From: Lysobacterales bacterium
Lineage (GTDB): Bacteria > Pseudomonadota > Gammaproteobacteria > Xanthomonadales > SZUA-38
Length of the DNA stretch: 64,000 nt
Direction: 5' to 3'
NCBI GenBank assembly: GCA_030065125.1
Contig: JASJDM010000014.1
Span: 23,403 to 87,402, forward strand
The translations under genes were made by a program, and so were the position numbers. How positions within the stretch are numbered: position 1 is the first letter of the stretch; each line of letters begins with the position of its first letter. Positions 8,445 to 18,558 of the stretch are shown piece after piece. The notes below the pieces were generated by a model. The model did not search any database and was not told the origin of the DNA. It saw nothing but the letters and a program-made list of their open reading frames with translations.

Positions 8445-9947
8445 TCAGCCGGCCTTGGCCAGGGGCTCCTCCCGGCGGGGGCCGTGCAGCACCGCTTCGC
8501 GGGTCGCCCGGATAATCAGATCGACCTCCTCGGTGGTGATGCGGAAATGGGGGGTATAACGCAGCGAGTTCTCGCCCCCGTGAATGACTCCGACGCCGCG
8601 CAGCCGCATGTATTCCTCCAGGCTGCCGCGGCCGTAAGCCTTGAAACAGTCTGCCAGCTCGCAGCTGAACAGCAGGCCGGTGCCCTGGACCTTGGTGATT
8701 TCGCCGTCGAGCTCATCCGCCAGCGCACCCAGCTTTTGCAGGAATTCCACGCCCCGGTCGCGAATATTCTGGCGCACCTCATCGGTCACCGACTCCAGCA
8801 CCTCCATGGCCACGTCCATGGCCCTGGGGTTGGAGGTCATAGTGTTGCCGTAGATACCGGCCCGGTAAAGCTGGGCCGTTTCGTCGGTCATAGCCAGCAC
8901 CGACAGCGGGTATTGCCCGGCGTTCAGCGCCTTGGAGAAGGTTTCCATGTCCGGCGGGTCCAGTTTTTCAAAGCCGGGATAATCCACCACGGACAGGCAG
9001 CCGTGGGCCCGCAGGCCGGCCTGGATGGAGTCCACCATCAGCAGACCACCATGTTCCCGGGTGAGCCGGCGCGCCGCCTGGTAGAACTCCGGCGTGATGG
9101 CCTGGCCGGGATTGCCTTCTCCCATGACGGGCTCCATGAAGAAGCTCTCGATGAACTGGCCGTTGTCGCGGGCATCGGCGAAGGCCTGCTCCAGAGCTTC
9201 GATGTTATTGGGCTCTACCGTGATCAGGTTGTCCCGGTCACGGAAGCTGGCCAGGTGCTTGGCATACCCCCGCAGGGATGAATCCGAAAACTGGGCCGGT
9301 CGATCGGTGCGGCCGTGAAACCCGCCGCGCAATGACATGACCCGGATTTCGCGGCCCTCATGGGTTCCCCCCGGATCCGTGCGGATCTTCGCGTTGACGT
9401 CCGACAGGCGGGCCGCCACGGTCACCGATTCGGAGCCGCTGTTGAGAAACAGAAACTGGGTGAAGGGCTGGTCTCCCCGGCGGTGTCCGATTTCGCTCTT
9501 GAGCGCGTCGATCAGACGCATCTGGCTGAAGCTCGCGGTCATGACGTTGGCCATGACGTGGTTCTGGCACATGACCTCCAGCATGGGCTCGGGTGCGTGG
9601 CCAAAGCCCAGCATGCCGTAGCCGCCGGAATCGTGAATAACGGCACCCTTGGTGGTGACGATCCAGGGTCCTCTGGCCGCCAAAGCCACGTAGGGATTCA
9701 CCGCGTCAGAGGCGTAGAAGTTGATCAGCCCCTCCTGTACCTGTTCGATCTGATGGGTTTCATCCATCCGCAGCACATGGTCGAATTCCGAGCGCAGGGC
9801 CCGGTGCTGCTCCAGCGCATCGGTCACCGCTGCCGGCAGCTCCGGGTGGGTTGCGGCGAACTTCACCAGGGTTTCGTCACTGAGACCGGTGGTTACGGCG
9901 GGGCCGCCGTATGAGCGCAGTTCTTCGAGTTGCTCTAGAATGCTCAT
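8445..9947 (-). CDS. Class III (PLP) aminotransferase
   Basis: 500-residue fold-type I transaminase. FLNSGSESVTVAARLS (near 167) is the phosphate-binding region, SLRGGFHGRT is the ring-stacking loop, MVDSIQAG (304-311) carries the aspartate that contacts the pyridine nitrogen (the usual motif is DExxxG; here D-S-x-Q-A-G), and K339 in FSKALNAG is the Schiff-base lysine. An N-terminal extension of about 60 residues precedes the domain. The pathway (omega-amino acid, diamine or GABA-like substrate) cannot be chosen. Monocistronic, ATG start, divergent from recC. Confidence 0.85.
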   Translation of the reverse strand: MSILEQLEELRSYGGPAVTTGLSDETLVKFAATHPELPAAVTDALEQHRALRSEFDHVLRMDETHQIEQVQEGLINFYASDAVNPYVALAARGPWIVTTKGAVIHDSGGYGMLGFGHAPEPMLEVMCQNHVMANVMTASFSQMRLIDALKSEIGHRRGDQPFTQFLFLNSGSESVTVAARLSDVNAKIRTDPGGTHEGREIRVMSLRGGFHGRTDRPAQFSDSSLRGYAKHLASFRDRDNLITVEPNNIEALEQAFADARDNGQFIESFFMEPVMGEGNPGQAITPEFYQAARRLTREHGGLLMVDSIQAGLRAHGCLSVVDYPGFEKLDPPDMETFSKALNAGQYPLSVLAMTDETAQLYRAGIYGNTMTSNPRAMDVAMEVLESVTDEVRQNIRDRGVEFLQKLGALADELDGEITKVQGTGLLFSCELADCFKAYGRGSLEEYMRLRGVGVIHGGENSLRYTPHFRITTEEVDLIIRATREAVLHGPRREEPLAKAG

Positions 9948-10064
9948 GCCTTAAGAATCCTCTCTTCCTGGGGCCGGTCAGGGCGCCCGTACTGGCGCCC
10001 GATTCGATGTGTCACAGGCGCTGGAATTTGCGTCGAATAATATCACAGGGAACACACCCAACCC

Positions 10065-13000
10065 ATGTTGACAGTGGTCCACGGCAACCGTATCGAAGCG
10101 CTGGCTGAGCAGCTGATGGAGCGGTTGGACAGCACCGTCGCCAACCCGCTGGAGCCGCGACGGGTGGTGGTTGGCCACGTCGAAATGGGCCAGTGGCTGG
10201 CCCGTCTCAAGGCCAGTCGGGACGGCATCTGCGCCAACCTGCAGTTCGAACTGCCCGGCGCAGCCATATGGCGCCTGATGCGGGACATGTTGCCGGATAT
10301 TCCTGCTGACAATCGCTTTACGCCCGAAGCCCTGACCCTGAGGATCCTGGCCCAGCAGGGCGACGTGCACCCGGAACTTGATCGGATGCTGGCGGATCGG
10401 GACACCCGCGGCCGGCTTCGCTTTGCCCGGCGGCAGGCCAGGCTGTACGACCAGTACCTGGTCTTCAGGCCGGACTGGATCATCCAGTGGGAAGCGGGCC
10501 AGGAGAGCCACTGGCAGGCCGAGCTTTGGCGTGCCCTGGTGCAACCTGAAGACTGGCACTGGGCGCGCTGCTGGGACCGGCTGGGTGAGCAGGAATCGTC
10601 AGTCCCGGTCACCAACGCGCAACCCATCGGGCAGCTTTCGGTGATTGGCGTGGCAGAGTTGTCTCCCAGCTACCTGGACTGCCTGCGCAGGGCAGGGCAG
10701 TCCATGGATATCACCCTGTACCAGTGGCGGCCTTCCCGCCAGTACTGGGGCGATGTGCCCAGCCCCAGGGCCCGCAATCGGCCGCCCCATGAGCCGAGTT
10801 GCCCTTTGCTTTCGTCCTGGGGGCTGGTGATTCGTGACGTCATCCACTGGATGCTGGAGCTGGACCTGGCCGACCAGGAGCTGTACACCGAACCGGAGGC
10901 GACCAGCCTGATCCAGCACATACGCAAAGACCTGCTTCTCGACCAGCCTGGCGGTGGCAGTTCCGACACGACACAGACCGGCCTGTCAGTCCAGGTGTGC
11001 GCCTCGCGACGTCGCGAAATCGAGGTCTGCCGCGACCACCTGCTTTCCAGGCTGGCGGCCGACCCGACCCTTTTTCCCTCGGACGTGCTGGTGCTGTGCC
11101 GGGACCTGGACAGCTATCTCCCCCACGTCCACGGCGTTTTTCCCGAGGAGCAGCCCGGCGCCATCCGCTGGCGGGCCGTGGGCGCACAGCGGGCGGCACA
11201 GGGCGGTGCGCTGGAGGCACTGGTGGCCCTGCTGGAGGAACTGTCACGTCCCCGCCTGGACCGCGGTGTTCTGGACCTCCTGGCGCTGCCCTCGCTGCGC
11301 CGCAGCTTTGACATCAAGGCGGCTGATTTGCCCGATGTCCAGCGCTGGATCCGGGAGGGAGGCGTTTACCACGACGATGGTGACAAATTCGGTTTCGACC
11401 GCGGCATGTCCCGGCTGACCACGGCCATGCTGGCCGGCGAGGACGCCGCCGGCTGGCCGTCCGAAGAATCTGTCCACCCGGCGGAGCTGGAGAAGCTGGG
11501 CCGGCTGTACCAGTTCCTGGACCGGCTCACCGACTTCCGCCGGTCCGGCGCCCGGGATCGTCCGCTCACCCAATGGCTGGACTGGCTGGGTGGGGTGGTG
11601 GAATCCTGTATTCGGCCTGGCCCGAATGACGAGGCGGACATGGCTCTGATCGGAGACGCTGCCCTGGGTGTCCGACGCGACCTGCCGCAGATCGACCCGG
11701 TGCTCGACTTTGCGGCATTCCGCGATCTGATGCTGAGCCGCCTGTCCACCGAGCGTGGTTCCACAGGGACTCCGGGCGGCGTCACTTTTGCGTCCTTTGG
11801 CGCGGGCCGGCTGACCCCGGCCCGGCTGATCTACGTGCTTGGCCTCAATGACGGCCAGTTCCCGGCACCGCTGGAACGCTCTGACCTGGATCTGATGTCG
11901 CGCCATCCCCGCCGTGGTGACCGCAGTCGCCAGCGCGAAGACCGGATGCTGATGCTGGAGTGGCTGGGCAGCGCCGAAGACGAGCTGGTGTTGAGCTGTG
12001 TGGGCACCGACGTCAGGGACGGCACCGACCTGGCCCTGTCTGCCGTGGTCGAAGAGCTGCTGCAATACGCGGAGCGCCAGCATCGCGTTTGCCGGCCACG
12101 GTTGCTGACGCGCTTTCCCATCCAGGGGTTTTCATCGCGCTACGGCGATGCATTGACCAGTTACGCTCACCAGTTCAACGTTTCCGCTACGGTGGATGAT
12201 CGCCCTTTCCAGCTGCGCCCCCTGGAGGCCCCGGATCTCCCCCTGCACGTCGACCTGGAACAGCTGGTGGCGTTCGCCAAGGCGCCGACGCCCTGGTACC
12301 TGCGTCATCGGCTTGGCGTCTGGCTGGACATTCCTGAAGACCTGCTGGATTCCCAGCCACCGCTGCAGCTGGACTCCCTGTCCCGTTACCTGGCGGTGGC
12401 CTACGGGCTGCGCCAGTCCGGGCGGGACGGCCTGGACCAGCGCCTGCAGCAACTGGTCAGCCTGCCGGAAGGTCAGCTGGGGGTTGCCGACGCCAGTCGC
12501 GTGGCGGCGGATGTGGCCGGACTGGTGCAGCGCAGGACCGAGCTGCTGGGCGACGGCGAAGCGCGGCTGCTGGACCTGAACCTGCCGATCAAGCCAATGG
12601 CTCTGACCGGACGGCTTGACGCCTGCTTCGGTGACCGGCGGGTAGTGCTGCACGCCGGCAAAGCCAACGCCAAGCGAATCATCGAACTGTGGATCCGGCA
12701 CCTGGCGTTTTGCCAGGTTCGGGGCGGGGACTGCACCAGTGTGCTGATTGCCCGGGATTCCCAGCTGACCCTGGCCGGAGTCCAGGACGCGGCCTCTCAC
12801 CTGGCATTCTGGCTGAACCTTTTCGCCGAGGGCCAGCGGCGTCCGCTGCCGGTATTCCCGGAAACCTCGCGCCGCTATGCCCGCGCCACTGATCACCGCG
12901 ACTGGGACTGGGGCGACTGGCGCAGCGGACTGGCCCAGGCCGACCAGACCTATACCGGCCAGGGCCGGCAGGCAATGGCGGACGCCAACGACCCCTATCT

Positions 13001-13106
13001 GCAGCTGGTATTTCCGGACGGCAGCTGGCAACAGGCAGAATTCGCCCGGCTGGCAAGGGAAATCTGGCTACCCATTGAAGAGCACCTGAGCAGTGAAACC
13101 GTTTGA
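10065..13106 (+). CDS. recC: Exodeoxyribonuclease V gamma subunit RecC
   Basis: 1013 residues, somewhat short for RecC (about 1120 in E. coli). RecC is the Chi-recognising and strand-splitting scaffold of RecBCD, built from helicase-like domains that have lost their ATPase motifs and a nuclease-like C-terminal domain. The N-terminus LTVVHGNRIEALAEQL and segments such as WLARLKASRDGICANL, YLDCLRRAGQ and YVLGLNDGQFPA are characteristic. It starts at ATG 10065 in the intergenic gap with the aminotransferase. The 3' end overlaps recB by 14 bases, so the two are coupled. Confidence 0.94.
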   Translation: MLTVVHGNRIEALAEQLMERLDSTVANPLEPRRVVVGHVEMGQWLARLKASRDGICANLQFELPGAAIWRLMRDMLPDIPADNRFTPEALTLRILAQQGDVHPELDRMLADRDTRGRLRFARRQARLYDQYLVFRPDWIIQWEAGQESHWQAELWRALVQPEDWHWARCWDRLGEQESSVPVTNAQPIGQLSVIGVAELSPSYLDCLRRAGQSMDITLYQWRPSRQYWGDVPSPRARNRPPHEPSCPLLSSWGLVIRDVIHWMLELDLADQELYTEPEATSLIQHIRKDLLLDQPGGGSSDTTQTGLSVQVCASRRREIEVCRDHLLSRLAADPTLFPSDVLVLCRDLDSYLPHVHGVFPEEQPGAIRWRAVGAQRAAQGGALEALVALLEELSRPRLDRGVLDLLALPSLRRSFDIKAADLPDVQRWIREGGVYHDDGDKFGFDRGMSRLTTAMLAGEDAAGWPSEESVHPAELEKLGRLYQFLDRLTDFRRSGARDRPLTQWLDWLGGVVESCIRPGPNDEADMALIGDAALGVRRDLPQIDPVLDFAAFRDLMLSRLSTERGSTGTPGGVTFASFGAGRLTPARLIYVLGLNDGQFPAPLERSDLDLMSRHPRRGDRSRQREDRMLMLEWLGSAEDELVLSCVGTDVRDGTDLALSAVVEELLQYAERQHRVCRPRLLTRFPIQGFSSRYGDALTSYAHQFNVSATVDDRPFQLRPLEAPDLPLHVDLEQLVAFAKAPTPWYLRHRLGVWLDIPEDLLDSQPPLQLDSLSRYLAVAYGLRQSGRDGLDQRLQQLVSLPEGQLGVADASRVAADVAGLVQRRTELLGDGEARLLDLNLPIKPMALTGRLDACFGDRRVVLHAGKANAKRIIELWIRHLAFCQVRGGDCTSVLIARDSQLTLAGVQDAASHLAFWLNLFAEGQRRPLPVFPETSRRYARATDHRDWDWGDWRSGLAQADQTYTGQGRQAMADANDPYLQLVFPDGSWQQAEFARLAREIWLPIEEHLSSETV

Positions 13107-16100
13107 CCTGTCACAGGCGCCGCTGGACGGCTGGAACCTGATCGAGGCCAACGCGGGCACCGGCAAGACCTACTGCATGACCCGCCTGCTGCTGCGGCTG
13201 ATGCTGGAACAGGGCCACCACGCGGAGGAGGTTCTGCTGGTGACCTTTACCCGAGCCGCCACAGCCGAGCTGAAGACCCGGGTGCTGAAAGTGCTCCGGC
13301 TGGCCGCCGCCGCCCTGGCCGGGCAGCCCGGTGACGACCGGACCATCAACCAGCTGTGCGCGGATTACGTGGATGACGCGACGGCCCGGGAGCGGATCAA
13401 TCGGGCGCTGCGGACTTTCGACCAGGTTGCCGTCTACACCATCCACGGCTTCTGTCAGCAGCTGCTGACCGAGTTTGCCGGGGTGACCGGCTTCGACCTG
13501 GACGCTGAGCTGATTGAAGACGACAGCGTCGTGCTGTCGGCCCTGGCCGGAGAGCAGTGGCAGCTGCTGATGGAGTCCCAGTCGACGGAGTTTGCGGCGT
13601 TCCTGCAGGCGGGCGGTCGGGAGCGCCTGGGCGGCTATGCACGTGATGTCCGGTCCATGCTGGAAAAGCCCTATGCAACCTTGATTGACCGGGGCGACAC
13701 GGCCGATCTGCCCGGATTGGAGGGGCAGTTCAGGAGCGCCTGGCAGCAACTTTGTCACCAGTGGCCCCGGCAAGGCGCCGAATTCCTGGGCGGGCTGCTG
13801 ACCCACGACGGGCTCAGCCAACAGCGTTATAAGCCCGCCCAACTCCGGCGCCAGGCCTCTCGCGTGGACCGGCTGGTGATCGACCCCTGGATCAAATCCG
13901 ACCTGATGGAGGATGCCGCCCGGCTGGGACGCAGCGCCCTGGAACAGGGCACGAACCAGGGCTTCGCGCCACCGGACCACAGATTGATGGACGTCATCGA
14001 AGCATTTGTCGTCGCCAGCCGAAGTCTCCGGGAAGCCTATGCTACCCAGGAACGCCGACTGCCGATGCTCCTGCGCGACCGGGTCGCGGAAGCGCTGGAT
14101 CGGTGGAAGCAGCGGGAAAGTCGAATGCTCTACCGTGACCTGGTGGAACGGCTGCAGGCCAGCCTCGAGGGTCCCATGGGCGAGCGCATGGCCCAGGGCG
14201 TGGAACAGCGCTTCCGCGCGGCACTGATCGACGAGTTTCAGGATACCGACCCGCTGCAGTTTTCAATCTTCAGGCGTCTGTTTCGAAACCAGCCGGTTTT
14301 CCTGGTGGGCGATCCGAAGCAGGCCCTGTACGGCTTCCGCGGCGCCGACGTTTTTGCCTACCTGCAGGCACGGCAGGATGTGGACAGGTGTTATGCCCTG
14401 AACACCGACTGGCGAGCCCACCCCGGGGTGCTGGCGGGCATCAACCGGTTGTTCATCGGAGCGGATTGCCCGTTTGCCCTGGAGGCCATTGATTTTCGCC
14501 CGTCGGAACCCTCGGAACGCCCCCAGGAGCAGCTGTTGGTGGACGGTGAACCCGATGGTCCCCTGCTGTTCTGGACCCTGCCGGTCCAGCCTGCTCACCC
14601 GTCCAGGATTTCCGCCGCCGAATCCACCGCAGCCCAGATTCAGCGCCTGATCGACAGCGGCAGCCGGGGCCGGGCCCGGCTGACCGGTGCCGATGGCAGC
14701 GTGCGCCCGCTGGTAGCCGGGGATATCGTCGTGCTGGTGCGGAAACACACCGAGGCCGCACTGGTCGCCAGGGCGTTGAACCAGTTGGGGATCTCCTGTG
14801 TGCAGCCGGGAACCGAGGACGTGTTTCGCAGCAGCGAGGCGGCTGACCTGGAACGGGTGCTGCACGGCGTGTGCTACCCGGAACGCAGCGGGCGCATGGC
14901 CGGCGCGCTGGCGACCGCGCTGCTGGGTGGGACAGCGGAACTGGCTGAACGGCTGGCGACGGATACTGACGAGGCGGACCATCGCACCGAGCAGTTCCGA
15001 CAGCTGCGTGGCACCTGGGAACAGCAGGGCATCGCCGCGCTGATCAACCGGCTGGTTCTGGATTTCGGCATTGCGTCCCGCTTACTTCGACGGGTCGATG
15101 GCCGCCGCCGACTGACCAATATCTACCACTTGCTGGACCTGATGGAACAGCAGTTCGAGCCGGGTCGCCCCCTGGGCGAACAGCTGGACTGGCTGCACAG
15201 CCGCCGCCAGGTTACCGAGTACCAGGGCGAAGAATCCCTGCTGCGCCTGGAAAGCGAAGAGGACCTGGTCAGGATCCTGACCATCCACAAGAGTAAGGGC
15301 CTGGAGTTCCCCGTGGTGTTTTGCCCCTACCTTTGGGACGCTAATCCGAAGTTCGAGTCGCCCGGGAGCTACCTGGAGCACCATGCCCACGACGGCCTGT
15401 CCATCGTATTCAACGGCAGCGAGTCTGATTTGGCCGCGCACCTGCAGGAATCGGTCTCAGAAAACCTGCGTCTGCTTTACGTCGCATTGACCCGGACTCG
15501 CAATCGTGCCTATCTGGCATGGACGGTTACCCGGGGCACCGGTTACGCCGCCCTGCGAATGCTGCTGGACAATGCCGGCAGAGACTGGCAAGGCGGGCTG
15601 GACCCGTTCAGGTCGAAGAAAAGCCTCGATGCGGCCCTGGACAAAACCGCTGAGCAGCTGGTCCAGTCCGGTCTGTGCTCGATGACCCGACCCCGGGCGG
15701 GAGAACCTCGGAGTGAACAGCGTCAGTTTGGCGAGTTCCAGGCCCCTCCGGGTGTCAATCCCCCGGCCTGGTCGATTCACAGCTACTCCAGCCTGGCCGA
15801 GCAGAACGTCGTGGGCGGTGATGACTCCATCCGTGACGTCGACCGGCTTTTTGGCGAAGACGACGCCAGTGATGCCGAGACGGACAGGGCCATTTTCAAG
15901 CTGCCGGCGGGGTCCCGGACCGGGCTTATGGTGCATGGGATCTTCGAGCGGCTGTCGAGCTTCGACCCGGAGGATTCGGAGCTGATGCTCCTGGTAGAGC
16001 AGGCCCTGACCCGATTCCAGATGCCGCTGTCCCACGCGCCCGCCCTGGCGGCCCAGATCAGAATCTGCCTGACGGCGCCACTGGACGGCAGCGACCCCGG

Positions 16101-16602
16101 AATCCGGCTGGACCACGTGCCGCGGTCGGATTGGGTCGCGGAAATGGAATTTCATCTGTCCCTGCGTGGCGCGGCCCGGCCGGATCTGTGGCGGCTGCTG
16201 GACAGGGACACTACCGATCAGGGTCGACTGGATGGTTTCCTCAGGGGTTTCATCGACCTGATATTCCGCCTGGACAACAGATTTTATATCGTTGATTACA
16301 AAACAAACCTTTTGGGGAACGACCCATCGGCCTACACCCCTGAGCAACTCAAGCTGGCGATTCGCAGCCACGACTACGAGTTGCAGTATCTGCTGTACAC
16401 ACTGGCCCTGCACCGTCACCTGAGCAATACCGTCGACGGGTATCGCTACGACAGCCACTTTGGCGGAGTGTATTACCTGTTTATTCGGGGCATGCAGTCA
16501 GGCTCCGCCGCCACCGGCGTGCACTACGCCTTGCCCTCGGAGGAAATTATCGGACGGCTCGACCGGCTATTTTCCGGGTTTAAATCGAATAATTTCAATT
16601 AG
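13093..16602 (+). CDS. recB: Exodeoxyribonuclease V beta subunit RecB
   Basis: 1169-residue 3'-5' helicase and sole nuclease of RecBCD. All superfamily 1 motifs are visible: EANAGTGKT (18-26, Walker A), DEFQDTD (380-386), GDPKQALYGFRGAD, TIHKSKGLEFPVVF and LLYVALTRTRNRAYLA. The C-terminal nuclease domain is complete, with DGFLRGFIDLIF and catalytic DYKTN (1068-1072). The start is GTG 13093 inside the end of recC. No recD follows: after the stop there are about 300 non-coding bases and a convergent DUF6502 gene. RecD must be elsewhere, or the enzyme is a RecBC form. Confidence 0.95.
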   Translation: MKPFDLSQAPLDGWNLIEANAGTGKTYCMTRLLLRLMLEQGHHAEEVLLVTFTRAATAELKTRVLKVLRLAAAALAGQPGDDRTINQLCADYVDDATARERINRALRTFDQVAVYTIHGFCQQLLTEFAGVTGFDLDAELIEDDSVVLSALAGEQWQLLMESQSTEFAAFLQAGGRERLGGYARDVRSMLEKPYATLIDRGDTADLPGLEGQFRSAWQQLCHQWPRQGAEFLGGLLTHDGLSQQRYKPAQLRRQASRVDRLVIDPWIKSDLMEDAARLGRSALEQGTNQGFAPPDHRLMDVIEAFVVASRSLREAYATQERRLPMLLRDRVAEALDRWKQRESRMLYRDLVERLQASLEGPMGERMAQGVEQRFRAALIDEFQDTDPLQFSIFRRLFRNQPVFLVGDPKQALYGFRGADVFAYLQARQDVDRCYALNTDWRAHPGVLAGINRLFIGADCPFALEAIDFRPSEPSERPQEQLLVDGEPDGPLLFWTLPVQPAHPSRISAAESTAAQIQRLIDSGSRGRARLTGADGSVRPLVAGDIVVLVRKHTEAALVARALNQLGISCVQPGTEDVFRSSEAADLERVLHGVCYPERSGRMAGALATALLGGTAELAERLATDTDEADHRTEQFRQLRGTWEQQGIAALINRLVLDFGIASRLLRRVDGRRRLTNIYHLLDLMEQQFEPGRPLGEQLDWLHSRRQVTEYQGEESLLRLESEEDLVRILTIHKSKGLEFPVVFCPYLWDANPKFESPGSYLEHHAHDGLSIVFNGSESDLAAHLQESVSENLRLLYVALTRTRNRAYLAWTVTRGTGYAALRMLLDNAGRDWQGGLDPFRSKKSLDAALDKTAEQLVQSGLCSMTRPRAGEPRSEQRQFGEFQAPPGVNPPAWSIHSYSSLAEQNVVGGDDSIRDVDRLFGEDDASDAETDRAIFKLPAGSRTGLMVHGIFERLSSFDPEDSELMLLVEQALTRFQMPLSHAPALAAQIRICLTAPLDGSDPGIRLDHVPRSDWVAEMEFHLSLRGAARPDLWRLLDRDTTDQGRLDGFLRGFIDLIFRLDNRFYIVDYKTNLLGNDPSAYTPEQLKLAIRSHDYELQYLLYTLALHRHLSNTVDGYRYDSHFGGVYYLFIRGMQSGSAATGVHYALPSEEIIGRLDRLFSGFKSNNFN

Positions 16603-16903
16603 ATAAGTTACTTTCCTCAGGCTATTAGTCAACTGAGGCAGGGTCCGCGCCGTGACATTGACCGGCCGCGTGCTACACTCATGAGCGTGAGGCCGGCTGT
16701 TCCGGTTTCACGAGGGGAGGCAGCAAGCTTTCGATTTCAAACCGGTTCGCGGACTGCGCCGGTTTCCAGCCGCCAAATCCTGGCCATCCTGGGCCGCACC
16801 TCCCCCAACAGGTGGCTGGTCCGGTTAGCATCGATCACTACGAGGGACGTGGGGTCGACGATTTCTAACACAGCGCAGTTCGCGGGCCGCGTTTGATTCG
16901 CAA
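16603..16903. other. Intergenic region between recB and a DUF6502 gene
   Basis: About 300 bases between convergent genes. Short open frames here have no recognisable product or ribosome-binding site. The only structure seen is a weak inverted repeat, CCTCAG/CTGAGG at 16615-16638, with a 12-base loop and no U tract, so it is not a convincing terminator. recD is absent from this gap. Confidence 0.5.
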
Positions 16904-17944
16904 TCAGGACACCACCGGCGTGCCCGGCAGGCCACGGTCGTCCAACAGATCGAAGAAATACACGCCGAACCCGGCTGAAATCGGATTGGCGCAGGCGATG
17001 TCTTCATAGTCCTGTTCGGTCCTGGCGACCCATTCGGCGATAGCCTGGTTCAGTTTTCTGGTGGTGAAGGACTTGAACTCCCAGTATTTATCCGGGGGCA
17101 GGCAGGTTGAGTAGTACTCGGACTGCATCTTTCCAAACGGCGTGGCCGCGTAGTCTCCACCCATCCTCAACTCCAGGTTGTTGGCGCAGGTGGTGACCAG
17201 GTGAGAAATGCTTCGGCAGACAGCGGCAAGCGCCGCGGTAGGGGAAACCGAGGAGATGCGATTGAGCTGAATGGTCTTGCCGTCGATCTCTCCGGTCAAC
17301 GGTTCCGAGGGTGACGGCAGCACGCCGATACCCAGGCTCTGTGGTGAATCCGGTCCGGATTGCACGGCCTGCAGAAGCACCGTGTCGTCCTCGGCATTGT
17401 GAATGACCAGGCCGCATTGCTTCAGAACGTTCAGGATGGGCCCGTAACTCATCCGGCCACTGACGCAGCGCCTCACCAGTCCGTCGAAACTGCGGCCCTG
17501 GCGGCCGCGAACGGGCAGGGCGACCGGGTCGCCGTTGTTGTCCTGGTAGAGGGGGTCAGAGCGCCAGCGTTCACACACGGCAGCCTCAAGGGAGATGCAG
17601 GGCGCCGACTCGGAGTCGCCCAACCGGCTCTCAGCCAGACTTCCAATTTCAGACAGCGTGGTTCTTCGGCCCTTGAGGAAGTCAGCCACCAGGGCAATAT
17701 CCGTACAGCCCGCTTCGAATGCCAGGTTGGGGACGTTGAGTGGCGTTCCGCTGCGCTTGAGCCGGGCGGTAGCCTCTTCCAGGTACAGCTTTTTGACCAG
17801 AGCTATCAGCGCGGGCAGGGACACCCTGAACAACAGCAGGATCCGCACCAGCGGTCTCAGGAAAAGTTCCAGGTCACCAACCAGGGACGCCGTGTCCCTC
17901 TTGGGGCCGGCAAAAATCCTGGTGATGTTGTCTTGCTCGTTCAT
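16904..17944 (-). CDS. DUF6502-family protein (distal of tandem pair)
   Basis: 346 residues, soluble. The N-terminal helical segment LRPLVRILLLFRVSLPALIAL and the block RWRSDPLYQDNNGDPVALP...SFDGLVRR, then GRMSYGPILNVLKQCGLV, match the layout I associate with DUF6502: an HTH-like N-terminus, a W/F-D-G-P-LP block and a winged segment. It is roughly twice as long as its upstream paralogue, with an extra C-terminal half of unknown fold. The ATG overlaps the upstream stop by 4 bases. The function of the family is not known. The HTH-like N-terminus suggests nucleic-acid binding, which is inference. Confidence 0.65.
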   Translation of the reverse strand: MNEQDNITRIFAGPKRDTASLVGDLELFLRPLVRILLLFRVSLPALIALVKKLYLEEATARLKRSGTPLNVPNLAFEAGCTDIALVADFLKGRRTTLSEIGSLAESRLGDSESAPCISLEAAVCERWRSDPLYQDNNGDPVALPVRGRQGRSFDGLVRRCVSGRMSYGPILNVLKQCGLVIHNAEDDTVLLQAVQSGPDSPQSLGIGVLPSPSEPLTGEIDGKTIQLNRISSVSPTAALAAVCRSISHLVTTCANNLELRMGGDYAATPFGKMQSEYYSTCLPPDKYWEFKSFTTRKLNQAIAEWVARTEQDYEDIACANPISAGFGVYFFDLLDDRGLPGTPVVS

Positions 17945-18453
17945 GCTGAGACTCCCCGGGACAGGGTTACCCGTCCCCTGGCGTCCGTGCTGGCATACCC
18001 ATCCCTGATCAGTTTTTTCAGCACTGGGCCATAACTCATGCGCGGCCCGATGGTGGTCCTCACCAGGTTCTCGAAGGTGGTTCCGCTGCCCCGCCGGGGC
18101 AGCGGCAGGGGATTGCCCGACGGGTCTCTGAACCTGGGGTCCGTGGACCAGCGATGGCGGATTCGCTGGTCAAACGGCAGAAAGGCCTCTTCCGAGATCT
18201 TTTTATTCAGCAGCGAGTGCACCTCGCGCGGGTCTTTCATGCCCGACACCAGTGCAATGGCCGGCGCTGTGGGGCAGTCACCCCGGTCAGCCAGTTTTCG
18301 AAGGGCAATCTGCAGCAGGGTGGTCTTCAGCAGCTCCACCAGCGCATCACGCGGCAGATTCAGGTCAATGCTGGTTTCGGCCAGGGATTCCAGCAGTGGG
18401 AATATCCGACGGACCGGGTCGGCCCCTTGGCGACGGCGCCTGGAGTTTTTCAT
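17941..18453 (-). CDS. DUF6502-family protein (proximal of tandem pair)
   Basis: 170 residues, a shorter paralogue of the next gene. It shares the order RHRWSTDPRFRDPSGNPLPLP, SGTTFENLVR and GPRMSYGPVLKKLIRDGY with the distal protein, and has an N-terminal helical region (LPRDALVELLKTTLLQIAL). No catalytic residues can be picked out. The two genes overlap by 4 bases and must be co-translated, so they probably form a heteromer or duplicated pair. The promoter lies in the 105-base divergent region that holds the 14-base palindrome at 18519-18532. Confidence 0.65.
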   Translation of the reverse strand: MKNSRRRRQGADPVRRIFPLLESLAETSIDLNLPRDALVELLKTTLLQIALRKLADRGDCPTAPAIALVSGMKDPREVHSLLNKKISEEAFLPFDQRIRHRWSTDPRFRDPSGNPLPLPRRGSGTTFENLVRTTIGPRMSYGPVLKKLIRDGYASTDARGRVTLSRGVSA

Positions 18454-18518
18454 ATCGGCTAACGTTGTTTGATTTGGAACAATTGCGTTGCGATGCCCTC
18501 GCGAACTAGCCTACTTTT

Positions 18519-18532
18519 GATTTGCGCAAATC
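18519..18532. promoter_or_regulatory. Perfect 14-bp palindrome, candidate operator
   Basis: GATTTGCGCAAATC is its own reverse complement and sits between the divergent starts at 18453 (-) and 18559 (+). Overlapping CAAAT/ATTTG repeats continue downstream to 18539. Its position suits an operator shared by the DUF6502 pair and the secreted protein; the bound regulator is unknown. Confidence 0.45.
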
Positions 18533-18558
18533 GCAAATTGACAGAAATCAGGCGTGGC

